Part shown: positions 43,801-56,215 of the stretch, in pieces | How positions within the stretch are numbered: position 1 is the stretch's first letter | How the letters are laid out: each line of letters begins with the position of its first letter | Source: Spirometra erinaceieuropaei | Taxonomy: Eukaryota; Platyhelminthes; Cestoda; Diphyllobothriidea; Diphyllobothriidae | Reading direction: 5' to 3' | Length of the DNA stretch: 64,000 bases | NCBI GenBank assembly: GCA_902702965.1 | Contig: CACRXP010000225.1 | Coordinates: 157,902 to 221,901, forward strand | Made by a program: the position numbers and the translations under genes | Notes under the pieces: generated by a model | Database searches by the model: none | What the model was told of the DNA's origin: nothing | What the model saw: the letters and a program-made list of their open reading frames with translations, nothing else

Positions 43801-45517
43801 GGGGTCCAGTCTAGAGCCTTTGTGGGTAGTCGCATGACAACCAACAGTTATGCGGAAAGAATAGTCGAAGGGGGTAAAAAAGAAGAAGATGGCCGTTTTT
43901 GGCTCTTTAGACATCGTCGGCCAGCTAAACCCAACCCTATGTTTGGCAGTCTTGGATTTGAACGTGAATTATCTGGCCATGGAGCTCTAAATTTAACACG
44001 CCATCATCGAGCCACTGCTTTGGTTCCAAAAATACGTCCTGCTATAAGGCCAACCACTTCGATGGGGGCGCAGCCTCGCGGTGTGATTACACATACACAC
44101 TGACTCCTTCTATGCTAACGATTTATGATGGACTTTTGAAATAACCCGCAGCTGTTTCCCTTATCCTTACATGTGTTCGTTTTTTGCTCTTACATATGAA
44201 GAAAACTAGTTTCCTAACGAACCCTGCGTATCCCCCTTTGTTTATCCGCACTGGTTTATGACGCCCTCGAATTCACTGTGTACGCGCGATTTTGAGGGGT
44301 GATAAAGACTCGTGCTACCAGTCCGACCCAACCATGCATTTCAGCCTGTTCGGATATTTTTGGCGCCGAAAACTGTGGCACCTTAAATTGACATCGTTCA
44401 CCTCTTCCATCTCCAACGATCACTTTAAATATCTCCTGACAAGCTACCGCCGAGGCATTCCGTAGGCGTCGGAAGTTGGAACGCAGAAAGTGTGGCCAAA
44501 ACATTTCAGGCCAAATCACGACGCGCATGGTTATGTGTCCGCCAAATTTTATTGACTACTGCAGAGTAACCGTGTGATATTCCCGCCGGCAAATGTGGCA
44601 CCAGTATTAATTGCACATGCCAGTCACTCTAATGGAGGGTGTAAATTGTTTTTACTCCCATCTGCTGTGGTTCCTCCATTTCTCATTCGATCCGTAGACT
44701 GACAGTCACGTTGGCATGCTTTTGAGGGGAGTTGGTGTTCGGAGAATTCATGCCTTTATCTCAAAATAAAAGCGTCCTCTCCACTCTTCTCATTCATCGT
44801 TGGTATACTAACAATCGTGGGCTATTTCTACAAAGTTATAACAGAGTACAGCGAACAGTTTCCCACTTGGATATGTCGGTTTATCCCACAGATGCTTGCG
44901 GAGTTTCTTAAAAGCGACTGTGAAAAGCCCGACCCTCATAAAAATGCATTCAAACTTGATATTTTGGGGTTCAAACGGACTTCGTTTTAGAAGGCTCTTA
45001 ACTCTTTGACATTTTGCGGAAATCCTGGCTACTTTTTTTTACACATTCCCATTTGATAAGAACCTTCTCTAAAGGTCTGTTTAATGATTTTTCGCAGGGG
45101 GCTATAAACTGACGCAAAGGAATATATGAATATATTCTGAATATGAGATATACACTGCGTATAAGATCAGTAGTATGGGGATATAAAACCACAGTCACCA
45201 CCTCAAGAATACCTTATAAGCTGAAATATTGCATATTCTCAAATGAGGATTTAGAAGATGGGACGACTAGAAAAAGGCCAACTAAGCCAGGTTTTTTTTA
45301 GTTAAAAAATAGTAGAGTCTATATAAATGAAAAAAGGCGTAGTCTGATTAACTGGTGATATTTTTATGAGAAAACGGAACCTCTCAAAATCGAACATCAC
45401 CCTGGTAACCTGGGCCTTGAATCGACCAGTCGACACGATGACCCCCTTTCCCATGTCTACAAAGTCCTGGGTCGCTCAATGGACGGCGTGGATCGCACTC
45501 ATTAAGGCGTAAGTGCT
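43801..45517. other. No recognised gene
   Basis: The + frame at 43672-44103 (143 codons) starts in the C2H2 repeat antisense and runs into unassigned sequence; I do not credit it. Minus frames at 44256-44528 and 44998-45201 are unassigned. Confidence 0.4.
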
Positions 45518-45627
45518 ACGACGACGACGACCACCACCACCACGACCACGACCACCACGACCACGACCACCACCACCACCACCACCACCACCACCACCAC
45601 CACCACCACCACCACCACCACCACCAA
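45518..45627. repeat. (ACC)n microsatellite, ~110 bp
   Basis: ACG/ACC triplets, becoming a pure ACC run of about 50 bp at the end. The poly-Pro frame is artificial. Confidence 0.95.
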
Positions 45628-45838
45628 CTACCTCTCAAACACAAAGGCCGGCAGCGACTGGAGGGGACCAGGTCGATATCCAGACAAGAGCAAAATAATG
45701 AGTTGACAAAGGTGACAGCTTGACTAATGAAGCTGCTACACTCTCATAGGTGCAGTCGACAAACTCCGGCAGAATTGTCGAGACAATTTGACCGATAACG
45801 CACAGCATGTGCCCACGATGTGGGCGCAGGATTGGTGA
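45628..45838. other. Short spacer, nothing recognised
   Basis: No match to other families in the window. Confidence 0.4.
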
Positions 45839-45839
45839 T

Positions 45840-46080
45840 TGGCATGGGAAATATTTTATAGTGGGGCCGTCTTACGCAGCATCTATCGTACGCACTCCCC
45901 ACCTATCCGGTACAGACGGCAAGACAATGCCAAGACGTCCGGAGGTGGGTGTGGACGCAGTGTCGACAAAGCTCAACAGCCCGTTTACGCGTCCCACACA
46001 CGACCTGGCTCCCGATCCACAGGGTCGGTCCGGGTCTCACGGAAGTGAGACTTCCACGGAGGTCACATTGAGATGACGCC
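45840..46080 (+). repeat. B-family repeat, best copy
   Basis: 'ttttatagtggggccgtctt' and 'acgcagcatctatcgtacgc' (shared with the complement of the A-family module), then 'ggcaagacaatgccaagacg', 'caacagcccgtttacgcgtc' and 'cacggaggtcacattgagat'. Other copies are at 39630, 40740 and 57435. Confidence 0.65.
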
Positions 46081-46713
46081 ATTGTAACCTGACTGTCATT
46101 TCTGAGAAGGACTGATCTATCCCACCGGCTGTTGACTTTTAAATCGTGATAGATTCAAGTGCGCCAGATTTGTTATATTTAGGAATGCACTGATTTGCCG
46201 TGAGGGTTGGATTCCTCACTGTCGATCTCCCTGTTTCTTCCCTATGCCACATATCAGTCGATTTTCCGAGTGTGTCAACAACTGCTGACGGGATTATGCC
46301 TAAATAGCAGCACATTTCCGTGTGGTTTTACTCGTCAAAAGTGGACAGAAGACCCAACTTTTCTGAAACGTCAACCAGGGCAGAAGATTCTATCGGTGAT
46401 CTCTTATGTTTTCTGAGTCGACGAGATATCTACGATGGCCACGGGATGGCGTTGGCCGTGGAGGCACCTGTATTATGAGGACATTAATATTGCGGTTATT
46501 TTAAGTCAAGTAACCTTATAGAAAATTTTAGTCCCACTTGTTACATCGTGTACTTGATAGGAGACTGCAGAGAAACAGAATAATGCGGAAAGAAGCTGTA
46601 TTGAATTTCGTCCTTAGAAATCGGTAGAGCTAACCCTGTTCAGTACTTCTGCGAATTCGACAGCTGGAATAAAGGACAACCGACCAAACATAGCAGGTGT
46701 GCTGAAATCTTGA
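46081..46713. other. No recognised gene
   Basis: Unassigned; a 69-codon frame at 46207-46416 has no domain. Confidence 0.4.
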
Positions 46714-46953
46714 GAGACAATTAGTTCTGATTATGAGAAAATCTATAAACTAAGGCAGGAAGGAGACTTCAAAAGAAACCATCGGTGGAGGCAAACGCTG
46801 ACTGATTCTGATGCAGGAGTTTTTATTCGGCGCATGAATAATTTAGAAGCGTCTGCTTCAGTTTCCTTCGCAAGTGTTAGTTCTTCGCACCTTACTCCCC
46901 TGCAACGCGCTGCCATCTTACAAGGACTGAGCCAGAAGGAGGTCTCGCCTTAG
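46714..46953 (+). other. Open frame without start codon, possible exon or decayed gene
   Basis: A frame of 79 codons between stops reads DYEKIYKLRQEGDFKRNHRW, then MNNLEASASVSFASVSSSHL and PLQRAAILQGLSQKEVSP before TAG. The composition is protein-like and mixed, without low complexity. I do not know the family. A 5' splice boundary cannot be confirmed. Confidence 0.3.
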
Positions 46954-47267
46954 AAATACCGGCAGTTCAGGTCATCGTAGTTCCACTGACAGCCAACATG
47001 TTGAGTGCTACCAAGTGAATCCAGGTTCAGACCTTGGGCATTTGTGGTCTAAAGTTGGAGAGGGGTTGGCTAATGACGAATGACATGTCGGAACGACCAC
47101 CAAAGTTTCTTCTGGCTTAACTCAAATCCACTGGTGATTAAAATTATTAATGTGGAAGAGAATTCGCACATACACGACAATTCACCGTCCTTATCCATAA
47201 TATCCGCTGTGTGTCCCAGAGCAATGTGCGTGGAGAGACGGCGACTTGCTCGTGAGTTAGTTTGTGA
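46954..47267. other. No recognised feature
   Basis: Nothing recognised on either strand. Confidence 0.4.
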
Positions 47268-47352
47268 TGGTTCGACCGTCGTAACCGACGATGTTCACCG
47301 TGTGTTCCACGGCAAGGTGAAGCAGGCACAGTGACTTGCGTGTGAATTAATC
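47268..47352 (-). repeat. A-family 3'-end fragment
   Basis: 'gttcgaccgtcgtaaccgac', 'gatgttcaccgtgtgttcca' and 'gtgacttgcgtgtgaatta' are the complement of the last ~85 bp of the A-family repeat. Confidence 0.6.
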
Positions 47353-47547
47353 AAGGGTAGTTCTGAACCCGATTTGCAGTTGTTCTTGAGTCTCCAGCTT
47401 CAAAACTAGAATCTACTTATTTTCCAAATAAGGATACTCTATATTCCTCAATGCTATTAGGCTGACGCCACATGGGGTTTAAATTGTTGTAATGGTTATG
47501 GACGATGTCGCATGCTTCATAAGCGGCATTACAAAGTAGACAGATAT
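47353..47547. other. Short spacer, nothing recognised
   Basis: Lies immediately downstream of the (TC)n end of the L2-like LINE. Confidence 0.4.
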
Positions 47548-48985
47548 TGAGAGAGAGAGAGTGAGGGAGGAATGCTTTATTTTGAAAATAACATTCAAAA
47601 CTGTCAGCAAAAACGGTTCTCCAATACACAGTGATTACCATAGAGATTAAAAGGTATTGGACAGGTGGACATAATTATATATGAAGAAAAAAGGACTTTA
47701 AGGTGCAAGATCAAGTTTTAGCTTTTTGTTTTTCAGCATCTTTGCAGGTGAGATACCGGGCTAGAAATGGCAGTATGGGATTCTGATAAGCCGAAATGCG
47801 ACAAGGGATGTGACGGAAGCATCGACGCATGGGGCATAAGGATTTCGCAGCCATTAACTCATTATGAAGGGGATGGACGGTGTCATTCAGAATTCGGTCA
47901 GCAAATTGCTCCACCGTATTGAAGTGTCGCTGCACGAGGATATCAACTAAAATATGATAGGAAACACCAGCAGCAGAGGCGAGCATTGGAATGACACGTT
48001 TAAAAATAATTAGATCTTTTTTAAGTAAAGCTGGAAAAATAACTGGAGAACAATAAAGAATGAGTGGAAGAATGCAGCCATCTATGAATCGCCAGATTAA
48101 GGACTGGGGTGTATGATATGAACGTAGACGACGAATGTAATAAACAAGTTTTTGAATTTTTGTTAAAAGGGTTTCCATATGAAGAGAGAAAGAGAGATTT
48201 GAGGACAAAGTAACACCTAGGTACCGGAAAGAGGATACCTCATTGGGAAGAATATCCAAAGGTTCAGGAATGGGAGAGGGTCGCAATCGAAACACACACT
48301 GTACGGATTTCTGATTGTTGAGTAGGAGTCCATTATTCGACGACCATGCGGAGACGTGATCTAAGCCATCCTTTAAAGACTGTAGGTGAGTCAGGTTTTT
48401 GAGTGGGTGGCCTACGACCATGTCATCGGCATACTTAACATACAGGCAGTCGTTTGGCGATCTCAAATTATCAGTATGAAGAGAGAAAAGATGAGGGGAT
48501 AAGAGGGAACCTTGTAGAGCTCCGGAATTATTTGGAAGAATAGAAGATTTTCTCTTTCCCGACTTGACAAACAGTGTGCGGAAGGAAAAATAATCTCCAA
48601 GCCAAGAAACAACCCAGCTCGGAGCGTCACACGCAGCTGCTTTGGTCAGTAGGAGTTGGCGCAGAATAGTATTGAAGGCGGATGAATAGTCGAGAAAAGC
48701 ACATGCATACGCACGGCATCCCCTGTCTAAGTCTCTCAAAGCTGAATGGACAACTAAAGCAACAGCATCCAAGGTGCTACGCTTTGCCTTGTATGCAAAT
48801 TGTAGAGGATCAGAAAAATTGACGGAGGAGTGCTTAAGGGAATCTAATGCAACTCGTTCAGTAAGTTTCAGAAGTACAGAAGAGCATGCAATAGGACGGA
48901 AAGATTTAGGAGCAAAAGTTAAAGATTTTTTAGGGATTGGAGTAATTCTTACTGTACGCCAGGCGTCAGGAATCTTGGACTCTAC
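47548..48985 (-). mobile_element. L2-like LINE, RT half with (TC)n 3' tail, copy 1
   Basis: A single frame stays open from about 48985 to the stop near 47711 (about 425 codons). ESKIPDAWRTVRITPIPKKS and SFRPIACSSVLLKLTERV precede FAYKAKRSTLDAV. Block A is CAFLDYSSAFNTI, block B is SGALQGSLLSPHLFSL, and the catalytic block is VKYADDMVVG (48420-48440). LLLNNQKSVQCVFRL, FRYLGVTLSSNLSFS and YIRRLRSYHTPQSLI follow. These are typical of L2/Rex1-like elements within the CR1 group. The catalytic aspartates are kept. The 3' UTR ends in a short (TC)n run (47549-47561 on +). The endonuclease half is missing: at 48985 the element runs into an A-family repeat. The true start is not here; 48772 is an internal Leu codon. 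Confidence 0.88.
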
Positions 48986-49440
48986 ATCTACCGCACTCTC
49001 TCCTCCTCCCCACCCGGGCTCGGTGTCTAGACATAGTCAGGAAGACCGGAGGCGGAGAGGGCGCAGGTGGATGGCGCGGTCGAACCCGCACCTTGGCGCA
49101 CCACTTCACACGCCCTGGTCTACAACAAACACTTGACCAGGATTTTGACCAGAAACAACAACAACAGAAAAGGCGTGGATGACTGGGCAGCCATGCACAC
49201 GACCTGCATACCCAGCGCGAGCGAGAACCAGGCACCGGAGGACTGCCCGCGCGCTCCAGGCTGCGAGGGCCGTGGTTTGTTGATCATGGCATAGCAGATG
49301 CTCGCAAACCTTGAGGCCCAGAAGGGCGACACACGACCCTACATTTACCTAGGCCATCACCTTCAAAGGTTGGGTGACTGATAGGTCAGCGACTGAAGGT
49401 CACTACCCATTAAGTATCAATGCGTGAGAGTGCCACGGGT
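48985..49440 (-). repeat. A-family repeat, type-1 head
   Basis: 'ctaccgcactctctcctcct' through 'agaccggaggcggagagggc' and 'ccaggattttgaccagaaac' to 'tggtttgttgatcatggcat', then the head extension 'ggcctaggtaaatg' (complement) to about 49440. The last 3'-end block is missing where it meets the LINE. Confidence 0.75.
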
Positions 49441-49805
49441 CAATTTAGGAAGGGGCCGTGACAGCCTTGCTCTCAGTCCACCAGTCCGCTACTTCACACA
49501 AACACACACAACTGGGCCGACTGCGTGGACTGAGTTGAGGCGTCAGTCGGCAATCTTCCAAGCCACAGGGGCTGATGGTGGGGGAGGTGCGATGTAGCCG
49601 GCGGTTATCAACCGCGGGTTTTTGTGAATGCGCATGTGACATAATAAGACCATATGGTGAGTAAATGTACGGGGCCAGTTGAGGCGGGTGCCGGCAGTGT
49701 AGATTGGTGCTCCGAACACTGATTCGCCAGCCTCCATGCGATGGATTCGGAAGTGACCGACAAGGCCGATACGCAATGGCAATCGTAGGAACAATCAATT
49801 TCAAT
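49440..49805 (-). pseudogene. C2H2 finger remnant joined to the A-family repeat
   Basis: Minus frames give RIGLVGHFRIHRMEAGESVF, then NWPRTFTHHMVLLCHMRIH. These are two finger halves with the first cysteines lost or out of frame, followed by a non-coding stretch shared with 56220-56350. In reading order the fingers come first and the A-family repeat second, exactly as at 55590-56750. Confidence 0.7.
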
Positions 49806-49889
49806 CATGATGAAGTGAAACGGATAGGAGACTAGCGCTGCGTTTATCGCGTTCTCTCCTACCTCTCCCGGCTAAGCCCAGTGTCAAGA
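49806..49889. other. Short spacer
   Basis: Nothing recognised. Confidence 0.4.
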
Positions 49890-50776
49890 TACAGTAGGTA
49901 GGCTAACTCATGAAATTTCGATCGGAATTCCGAAATGCGTTTTCGTTTCAAAAAGATTAATTAAGTAGGGTTGTAAAACTGACCATCATGCACCATAATT
50001 CCATAATATCTCTGTTACTTCAGGATGCCGGTTTTTGAACGAACTTCTATTCGGCTGCATGAAAAACTATACTCTGTAAAAAATGACTACTTAATCAACA
50101 TGAATTTTTCCAATTGGTTTCCGATGCCTTAAAGATTCAATTGTATTTCATGGAAAAAAATCATAAAAATATTCATTCTTTTAGTCGTTCGGTAGAAAAT
50201 TAGGTCTTATTCTAAATTTATGCTCGAAGGAAGGGTATAACTCGGTTTTCAAAACTTTTCCAATTCCCGAATGACTTTGTACCCGACCTGACGTTACACT
50301 GCCGTTCAGGGTTTCAAGACTACAAGCCGCATATTTTCTGCCTATCGAAAAACACACATTCCTCTGCGGTATTAAGAGGAGACCATACGGTCTTCATAAA
50401 GTCTAGCAGTGGATTTGATCCATATTGTTACATTACAAGCCACATCGGTAAATGCAGAGACATGACATTTTATGGACGACAATTTCATGGTATTAAAAAA
50501 TCTCACAATTAGAAACTTTTTGAAAACCGAATTATTCAATAGCTTTAAATACAAAATTGGAATAAGACGCAATTTTCTACCGAATGAGCAAAAGAATGAA
50601 TATTTTTATGCATGTTTTCCATGAAAGATTTTTGAATTTATAAAGTCATCGAAAACCAATGAGAAAAATTCATGCTACATAAGTAGTCATTTTTTACAGA
50701 GTTTGGTTTTTGCATGCGGCCGGAAGGAAGTTGATTCAAACGCCGGCATCATGAGGCAACTGAATTATTATAGAAA
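49890..50776. mobile_element. Palindromic MITE (subfamily 1), right end interrupted
   Basis: The left end is TACAGTAGGTAGGCTAACTC. Long inverted arms follow. The right arm stops at 'gaattattatagaaa', where the next element begins, so the last ~110 bp are missing. Confidence 0.8.
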
Positions 50777-51640
50777 TACAGTAGATGTGCTAACTCATGA
50801 AATGTCAACCAAAATTTCGAAGTGCGTTCTCTTTTCGAAAAGATGAATTAAGTAGTGTTGAAAAACTAATCATGATGCAGCATAAATCTATAATGATCCA
50901 GTTACCTTAAGGTGTCGGCTTTTGAATGAACTTATTTTCGGCTGCATGAAGATTGATACTCTGCAAAAAATGGCTACTTAAGTAGTATGCAATTTTCTCA
51001 TTGATTTTCGATGCCCTTGAAAAATCAATTATATTTCATGGAAAGCATGCATAAAAATATTCATTCTTTTATTTATTCGGTAGAAAGTCACGTCTTCTTC
51101 CAATTTCATACCCAAAAGAAGAGTATAATTCGGTTTTGAAAATGTTTATAATTGTGAGATTTTTTAATACCGTTAAATGGCCGTTCATGAAACGTCATGT
51201 GTCAGCATTTACAAATGTGGCTTGTAAAGTTAACAATATTGCTCCAATCCACTGCTTAATTTTATGTACCCCATATGGTCTCCTCTTAACACCGTAGAGA
51301 AATGTATGGTTTTCCGTACACGGAAAATAGACAGCTTGTAGTTTTGAAACCCTGAATGCAAGTGTAACAGCAGGTCGGGTTCAAAATTATTCGGGAAAAA
51401 TAAAAGGTTTTTAAAACCGAATTATACTCTTCTTCTGAGTCTGAAATGGGAAGAAGACGTGATTTCCTACCGAATAAGTAAAAGAATGAATATTTTTATG
51501 CATGCTCTTCATAAAATGAATTATAATAGTAATATGTTGCAGGATGATAAGTTTTACAACCCTGCATAATTAATCTTTTCGAAACGAAAAGGCGTTTCGG
51601 AATTTCGGTTAACATTTCATGAGTTGGCGCACCTACTGTA
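50777..51640. mobile_element. Palindromic MITE (subfamily 1), internal deletion in right arm
   Basis: The left end is TACAGTAGATGTGCTAACTC and the right end is 'gagttggcgcacctactgta'. The right arm lacks about 150 bp between 'cttcataaaatgaattataa' and 'gcaggatgataag'. One explanation is that this end segment belongs to the first element and an inner end was lost. Confidence 0.8.
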
Positions 51641-51922
51641 GAGTCACGAGGACCGGAGGCGGCATCGAGCGCAGGTGACCAGTATGGCGTGATCCTGCCC
51701 CTAGGCGTGCAACAACACCTCTCTCCCATGCATGGCACTTGTTATGAGTGCGCAGCTCACCTACGCGTTCAGGTCGCCCATATGGCCGACAGGCGAGAGT
51801 GAACATACAGGCCAAACAAGAGAACTCATCACCGTATCTCGTTGGTATCAGCAGGCACCAACGAATCTTGAAGGTCGCTTACCCAGTAGGCCGTCTCGCG
51901 GACAAAAGCGCATACGTTCACT

Positions 51923-51925
<3 letters not shown>
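51641..51925 (-). repeat. A-family fragment, then unassigned sequence
   Basis: 'gaggaccggaggcggcatcg' followed by 'agcgcaggtgaccagt' resembles the complement of the middle of the A-family repeat. 51720-51925 is unassigned. Confidence 0.45.
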
Positions 51926-51954
<29 letters not shown>

Positions 51955-54420
51955 GAATTCGCTTTCCTTTGAAATTATAAATTCAAAATTTTAAGCAAAA
52001 ATAGGCTCCATTTACTAAGTTAATAAATCACTCAATAGCCAAAAAAGTTTTACACAAAAAGGAACGACTATTATGAGGGCAGTTCAAGTCTCAGCTTTTG
52101 TTTTTCTGTCTCTTCTCACGTAAGATAGCGTATCAAGAATGGCGGCACTGAATGCTGATATGCCGATGTACGAGAAGAGGTAAGTCGAAAATCAGGACGC
52201 ATGGAGGGGGGAAAACTTCGCAGAGATTAGTTCGAATTGCAGGGGATAGGTAACTCCATCCAGAATTCGACCAGCAAATTTCTTGATCATTTTGGAATGT
52301 CGCTGTATGATAATATCAACTAAAAGGCATAAGAAGCACGGACAGCAGAAGAGAGCATTTGGAGGATTCCTTTTAAAATAAACAGATCCCTCTTGAGCAA
52401 GGCAGGAAAAATGACAGAACAATAAAGAAGAAGAGGAAGAATGCAGGCGTCTGTGAATCGCCAGATTTAAGGTTGAGGTGTGTGGTAGGAGCGAAAACGA
52501 CGAATGTAATGAAGGAGTTTACAACCTTTGGTGACAAGGGACTCAAAACGGAGGTAAAATGAAAGATTTGATGACAAAGTACCGCCAAGGTGCCTGAAAG
52601 AGTATACCCTGTTGGGAAGGATGTCCAAAGATTCAGGACTAGGAGAGGGCCGTAGTCGGAAAATACACTGAACTGATTTTCGATTGTTCATTGGGAGGCC
52701 ATTTTAATGCAACTATACTGAGACATGGTCGAGGCCAACCTTCAGAGTTTGGCGAGTGTCTGATTTTTGAGAGGGTGGCTAACAACCACATCGTCAGCAT
52801 ACTTGAATAATATACAGTGGTTTGGTGATCTTAGATCATCAGTGGGGAGGCAGAAGAGGTGAGAGGATAAAATGGAGCCTTGAAGAACTTCAAAGTCATC
52901 GGGAAAGGCCGTAGATTTCCGCTTGCCGGACTGGACAAATCGACTGCGGGAAGTAAAGTAATCGCCGAACCAAGAGAAGACTCGGCCTGGAGAGCACCAC
53001 GCGGATGTTTTCGTAAGAAGATGGCGGGGGACGGTAATGAAGGCGGGACAGTAGTCAAGAAAAGCACATGCATACTCGCGGCAACCCCTGACTAATTCTT
53101 TTAGAGCAGAGTGGACCACAAGACCAACAGCATCTAGAGTACTGCGTTTGACTTTGTATGCAAATTGTAAAGGGTCGGAAAAACTAGAAGAAAAAGGGCT
53201 TTATAATATCTAGGGCAACTCTTTAAGCAAGATTTAGTAGTGCGGAGGAGCAGGCAATTGGACGAAAGGATTTAGGACCAAAATTAGCGGTTTTTTAGGG
53301 ATGGGAGTGATTTTCACTGTACGCCAGGCGTCGAAAATCTTGGACTCCTGAAAGACATGCTAATAAGGTGCCTTAAAACAGGAGCTGCCTGAGAACAATA
53401 AAATTTAAGGAGAAAAAGTGGGACATCATTTGGTCCGGCAGCTGTTGATCCACGGACCTTTTTAAGGTGTTCCTCTACTGTTACCACTGACACAGGTTAG
53501 AAGACAGATGGTAGTAGGGAATTGTCGTTTAAAGGAAGATGGGAGTCGTTGCGATTAAAGATAGAATTTTTGTTTAAGGAATCTAAGTCAGCGTCCAAAA
53601 ATACCTCTTTGCTAGGATGCGCAATAAGACGCTTAAGATGTTTCCAAATTTTAATAGAGGGAGGAGGAAAAAAGGGATGAAGAAGATATAAAAAACTGGC
53701 TAACAAGCAGGTTATTTAATCCGGTAATCTTTTTTTTATTAAGATTATAACGTCCTTTAGGTTGTCACGGAAGCCTGTTTGTAGAGGAGTTCCTTTTTGC
53801 GTCTTAAGATTTTTTTTTATAGGAAGAGCTAATTCTATTTGACCTTTAAAAATCCTCAACAAACGGGGCTTGCATATAACAGCGAAAACGTCTATCAAAT
53901 CATCAGAGCAAGAAAATAAGGACTTACAGTCTCTACACCAATTTTGATTAGCCAAAGCAGCAGCCCCTTCACCTCTGCTACATGACAAAGATGTCCTATC
54001 CGTTGGAAAACAGCAGAAATACGGTGGGGTAAATAGCTTTGACGCGGTATCCCTAGTCAACCACGTCTCTTGATGACAAATCGCTTCAGTTCTACTATGT
54101 CCTATTTTCAACAGAACTAGCTCCATATCGTGGGCTTTGTTGAAGTTCGAACGACAGTTTGTTGACAGGAAGCTTAGAATTGACAATTTTTTCTTCGGCT
54201 GACGCTTAAGTGCGAGTTGCTAGCCACGCCGGTGTTTTTCCGGTGCATAGGCTTTTGTTGATGTAAATGTGAAAAAGTTAGCGCAGAGCGATCACATATT
54301 GGCCGAAAAGTACAGCAGCTTGCAGAATGAACAGTCATCAGTGAAAATGGTGATTTAGTTTTCTTCAAAAAGCTGCTAACGTACTGCAGAGATGACCTCA
54401 TATTCTTAGTTCAGACAAAC
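51926..54420 (-). pseudogene. L2-like LINE, endonuclease plus RT, degenerate copy 2 with (TC)n tail
   Basis: In minus order: a 5' segment (54401-54174); the endonuclease start LSFLSTNCRSNFNKAHDMEL with CHQETWLTRDTASKLFT (54186-53900); a linker with IKIWKHLKRLIAHPSKE (about 53640-53590); RT start DAWRTVKITPIPKK and FAYKVKRST; block A CAFLDYCPAFITV; block B FEVLQGSILSSHLFCL; catalytic KYADDVVVS (about 52785-52805); and KSVQCIFRLRPSPSPESLDI, which matches copy 1. Frameshifts and stops are frequent (for example near 52700 and 53200). The 3' end is a (TC)n run (51928-51954 on +), as in copy 1. This is the only near full-length LINE in the window. Confidence 0.85.
51928..51954. repeat. (GA)n microsatellite, 3' tail of the LINE
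   Basis: Thirteen GA units at the 3' end of the minus-strand element. Copy 1 has a shorter run at the equivalent place. Confidence 0.85.
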
Positions 54421-55589
54421 AAGGGATGCGAAAAAGACAAAGATATCGAAGGGAAATAGGCAGAATAATGTACAGTTTCAAAAATCCACACTTAGATGGA
54501 GAGCAGCAAAATGGCGGCTCAAATTTAAAAGCCCGCCATGGGCTCTATCACAGACTAAGGATGCAATGAAACTCAGGTAGGTTTCGACGTGCGGGACTTA
54601 TGGGCCCTGCTAGTCGCCGGCACTTCGAATCAGATAAAAGAAAGGCTCCGCATTAGTGTCGGACTTCATATTGGATGTTCGGAGGGAACAGGTCACGCAA
54701 GCGAAGGGGAAATGCAAGGCTCAACACATGACAGATCGAGATGATCGAAATGGTGTTTATTTGGACAAAAATTATGTTTTCTAGTGATTCAGTATTTGAA
54801 GGTACCATAAGGGGACGATGAAGAGGGACAAGTTAGTGAGAAAGCCAACATGGTCCACATGGATGCAGAACTTGAACATCACCGACAATGCCCACTTCGT
54901 CGCCAGCCACAGCACAGATTTCTTCCCTTGCCTCCAGGCTGGTTTTGCACTGGTCATCGCAATACCTTTGCGACCTATCTTACCATTCCAAGTATTATTT
55001 TGTCAACAGAGTATTTGCGATCGAGCATTCACTGATCCGGTTATGGACTCTGCTCGTTTCATTGCGCCTTGACGTTTCGTCTAAGGCTCTCACGGTTGAT
55101 TGCAGAGCTCATAATAATTATACAGGAAAGAGTTCCAATTAAGACAAGAGAGACTGAATGGTAATTTCTGGCTTACTAGTCCTCGTCGTCGTACCCAACC
55201 CCAGGTTTTGAAGATCTGGGACTCGAATTATGACTTCCGCTCTTTTCTGTGGATTTAATTTGAAACACACTGCAGTTAAGGTTGTAAGGAATACTTATAT
55301 GCGATTCAGGAAGGATTAATAATCTGGTGGACAAACCGAATCCCACGAGACCGCTGAGTTTCCACAAAGGAGCCAAAGACATTATTCGAATCTGCCAAAA
55401 ATACCAATTTATTCCAATATGTCCTAAATGTCATCCAAATACATTTCTCCAAAAATTCCTCTGAAATTGCTGATAGCTGGTGAACCAAATACAGCATGAC
55501 AAGGAATGTACTACCAAAATTTCACATGGTATAAAACCCCAAATCCATAGCGCAGACATAGACGGTCAGAAAGAGACGCTGACTTGTCC
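54421..55589. other. No recognised gene
   Basis: Three overlapping + frames at 54818-55142 and minus frames at 55176-55497 have no domain I know. No repeat family recognised. Confidence 0.4.
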
Positions 55590-56215
55590 GAGCTAGAACA
55601 AATGGGTGTTAGACTTCATCAGCCAAGGCCGAGCTTGCATTCTCTCAGCTGTGATTCGACAGTTCGACCGTCGATTCCGACAATATCCGCCGCATGTTAC
55701 GCAGAAAGGTGCTGCAGGCACGGTTACTTGCGCGTAAATTAGTTTATTGGGATAGTAGACTTGCGCAGCATCTACCGCACTCTCTCTCTTCCCCACTGCC
55801 TACCTGGACCCGGTGTGAAGACAGAGTCAAGAAGACCGGAGGCGTGGGAGGTCGCAGGTGGCCGGCATGGCCGGACCCGCACCACACCCCCTGGTCCACA
55901 ACATACATTGGATCAGGATTTTTCACCAACAACAACACCCCAACAGGGGGTCAGAAGGACGAAGATGACTGGACAGCTATGCCCACCACCTGTACACCCA
56001 GCGGGGGCGCACGCACATCTACCGGCAGGGAACCAGGTGCCAGGGAACTGCCAGCTCATACCAGGCTGCGAGGCCCATAGTTTGCCGATACTGGCATAGC
56101 GCACGCTTCCGGACCTTTTTGCCTAGAAGGGAAACATGTTACCCTGCACTACCCTGGGCCGTCACCCTTCAAGCTTGGGTAACCAAACAGTCGTCGACTG
56201 AGAGACAATACCCAT
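55590..56215 (-). repeat. A-family interspersed repeat, type-1 head, longest copy
   Basis: Complete 3' end ('ttcgaccgtcgattccgaca' at 55661), core 'acttgcgcagcatctaccgc', 'agaccggaggcgtgggag', CAACAACAAC stretch, 'gccaccacctgtacaccc' area, 'ttgccgatactggcatagcg', and head extension to about 56215. It joins a C2H2 remnant of the same orientation without visible break. Confidence 0.8.

Noticed and set aside
43672..44103. 143-codon + frame
   Set aside because: Its first part is antisense to a C2H2 remnant, and the rest is unrecognised; more likely chance.
45513..45698. Proline-rich frame
   Set aside because: It is the translation of an (ACC)n microsatellite.
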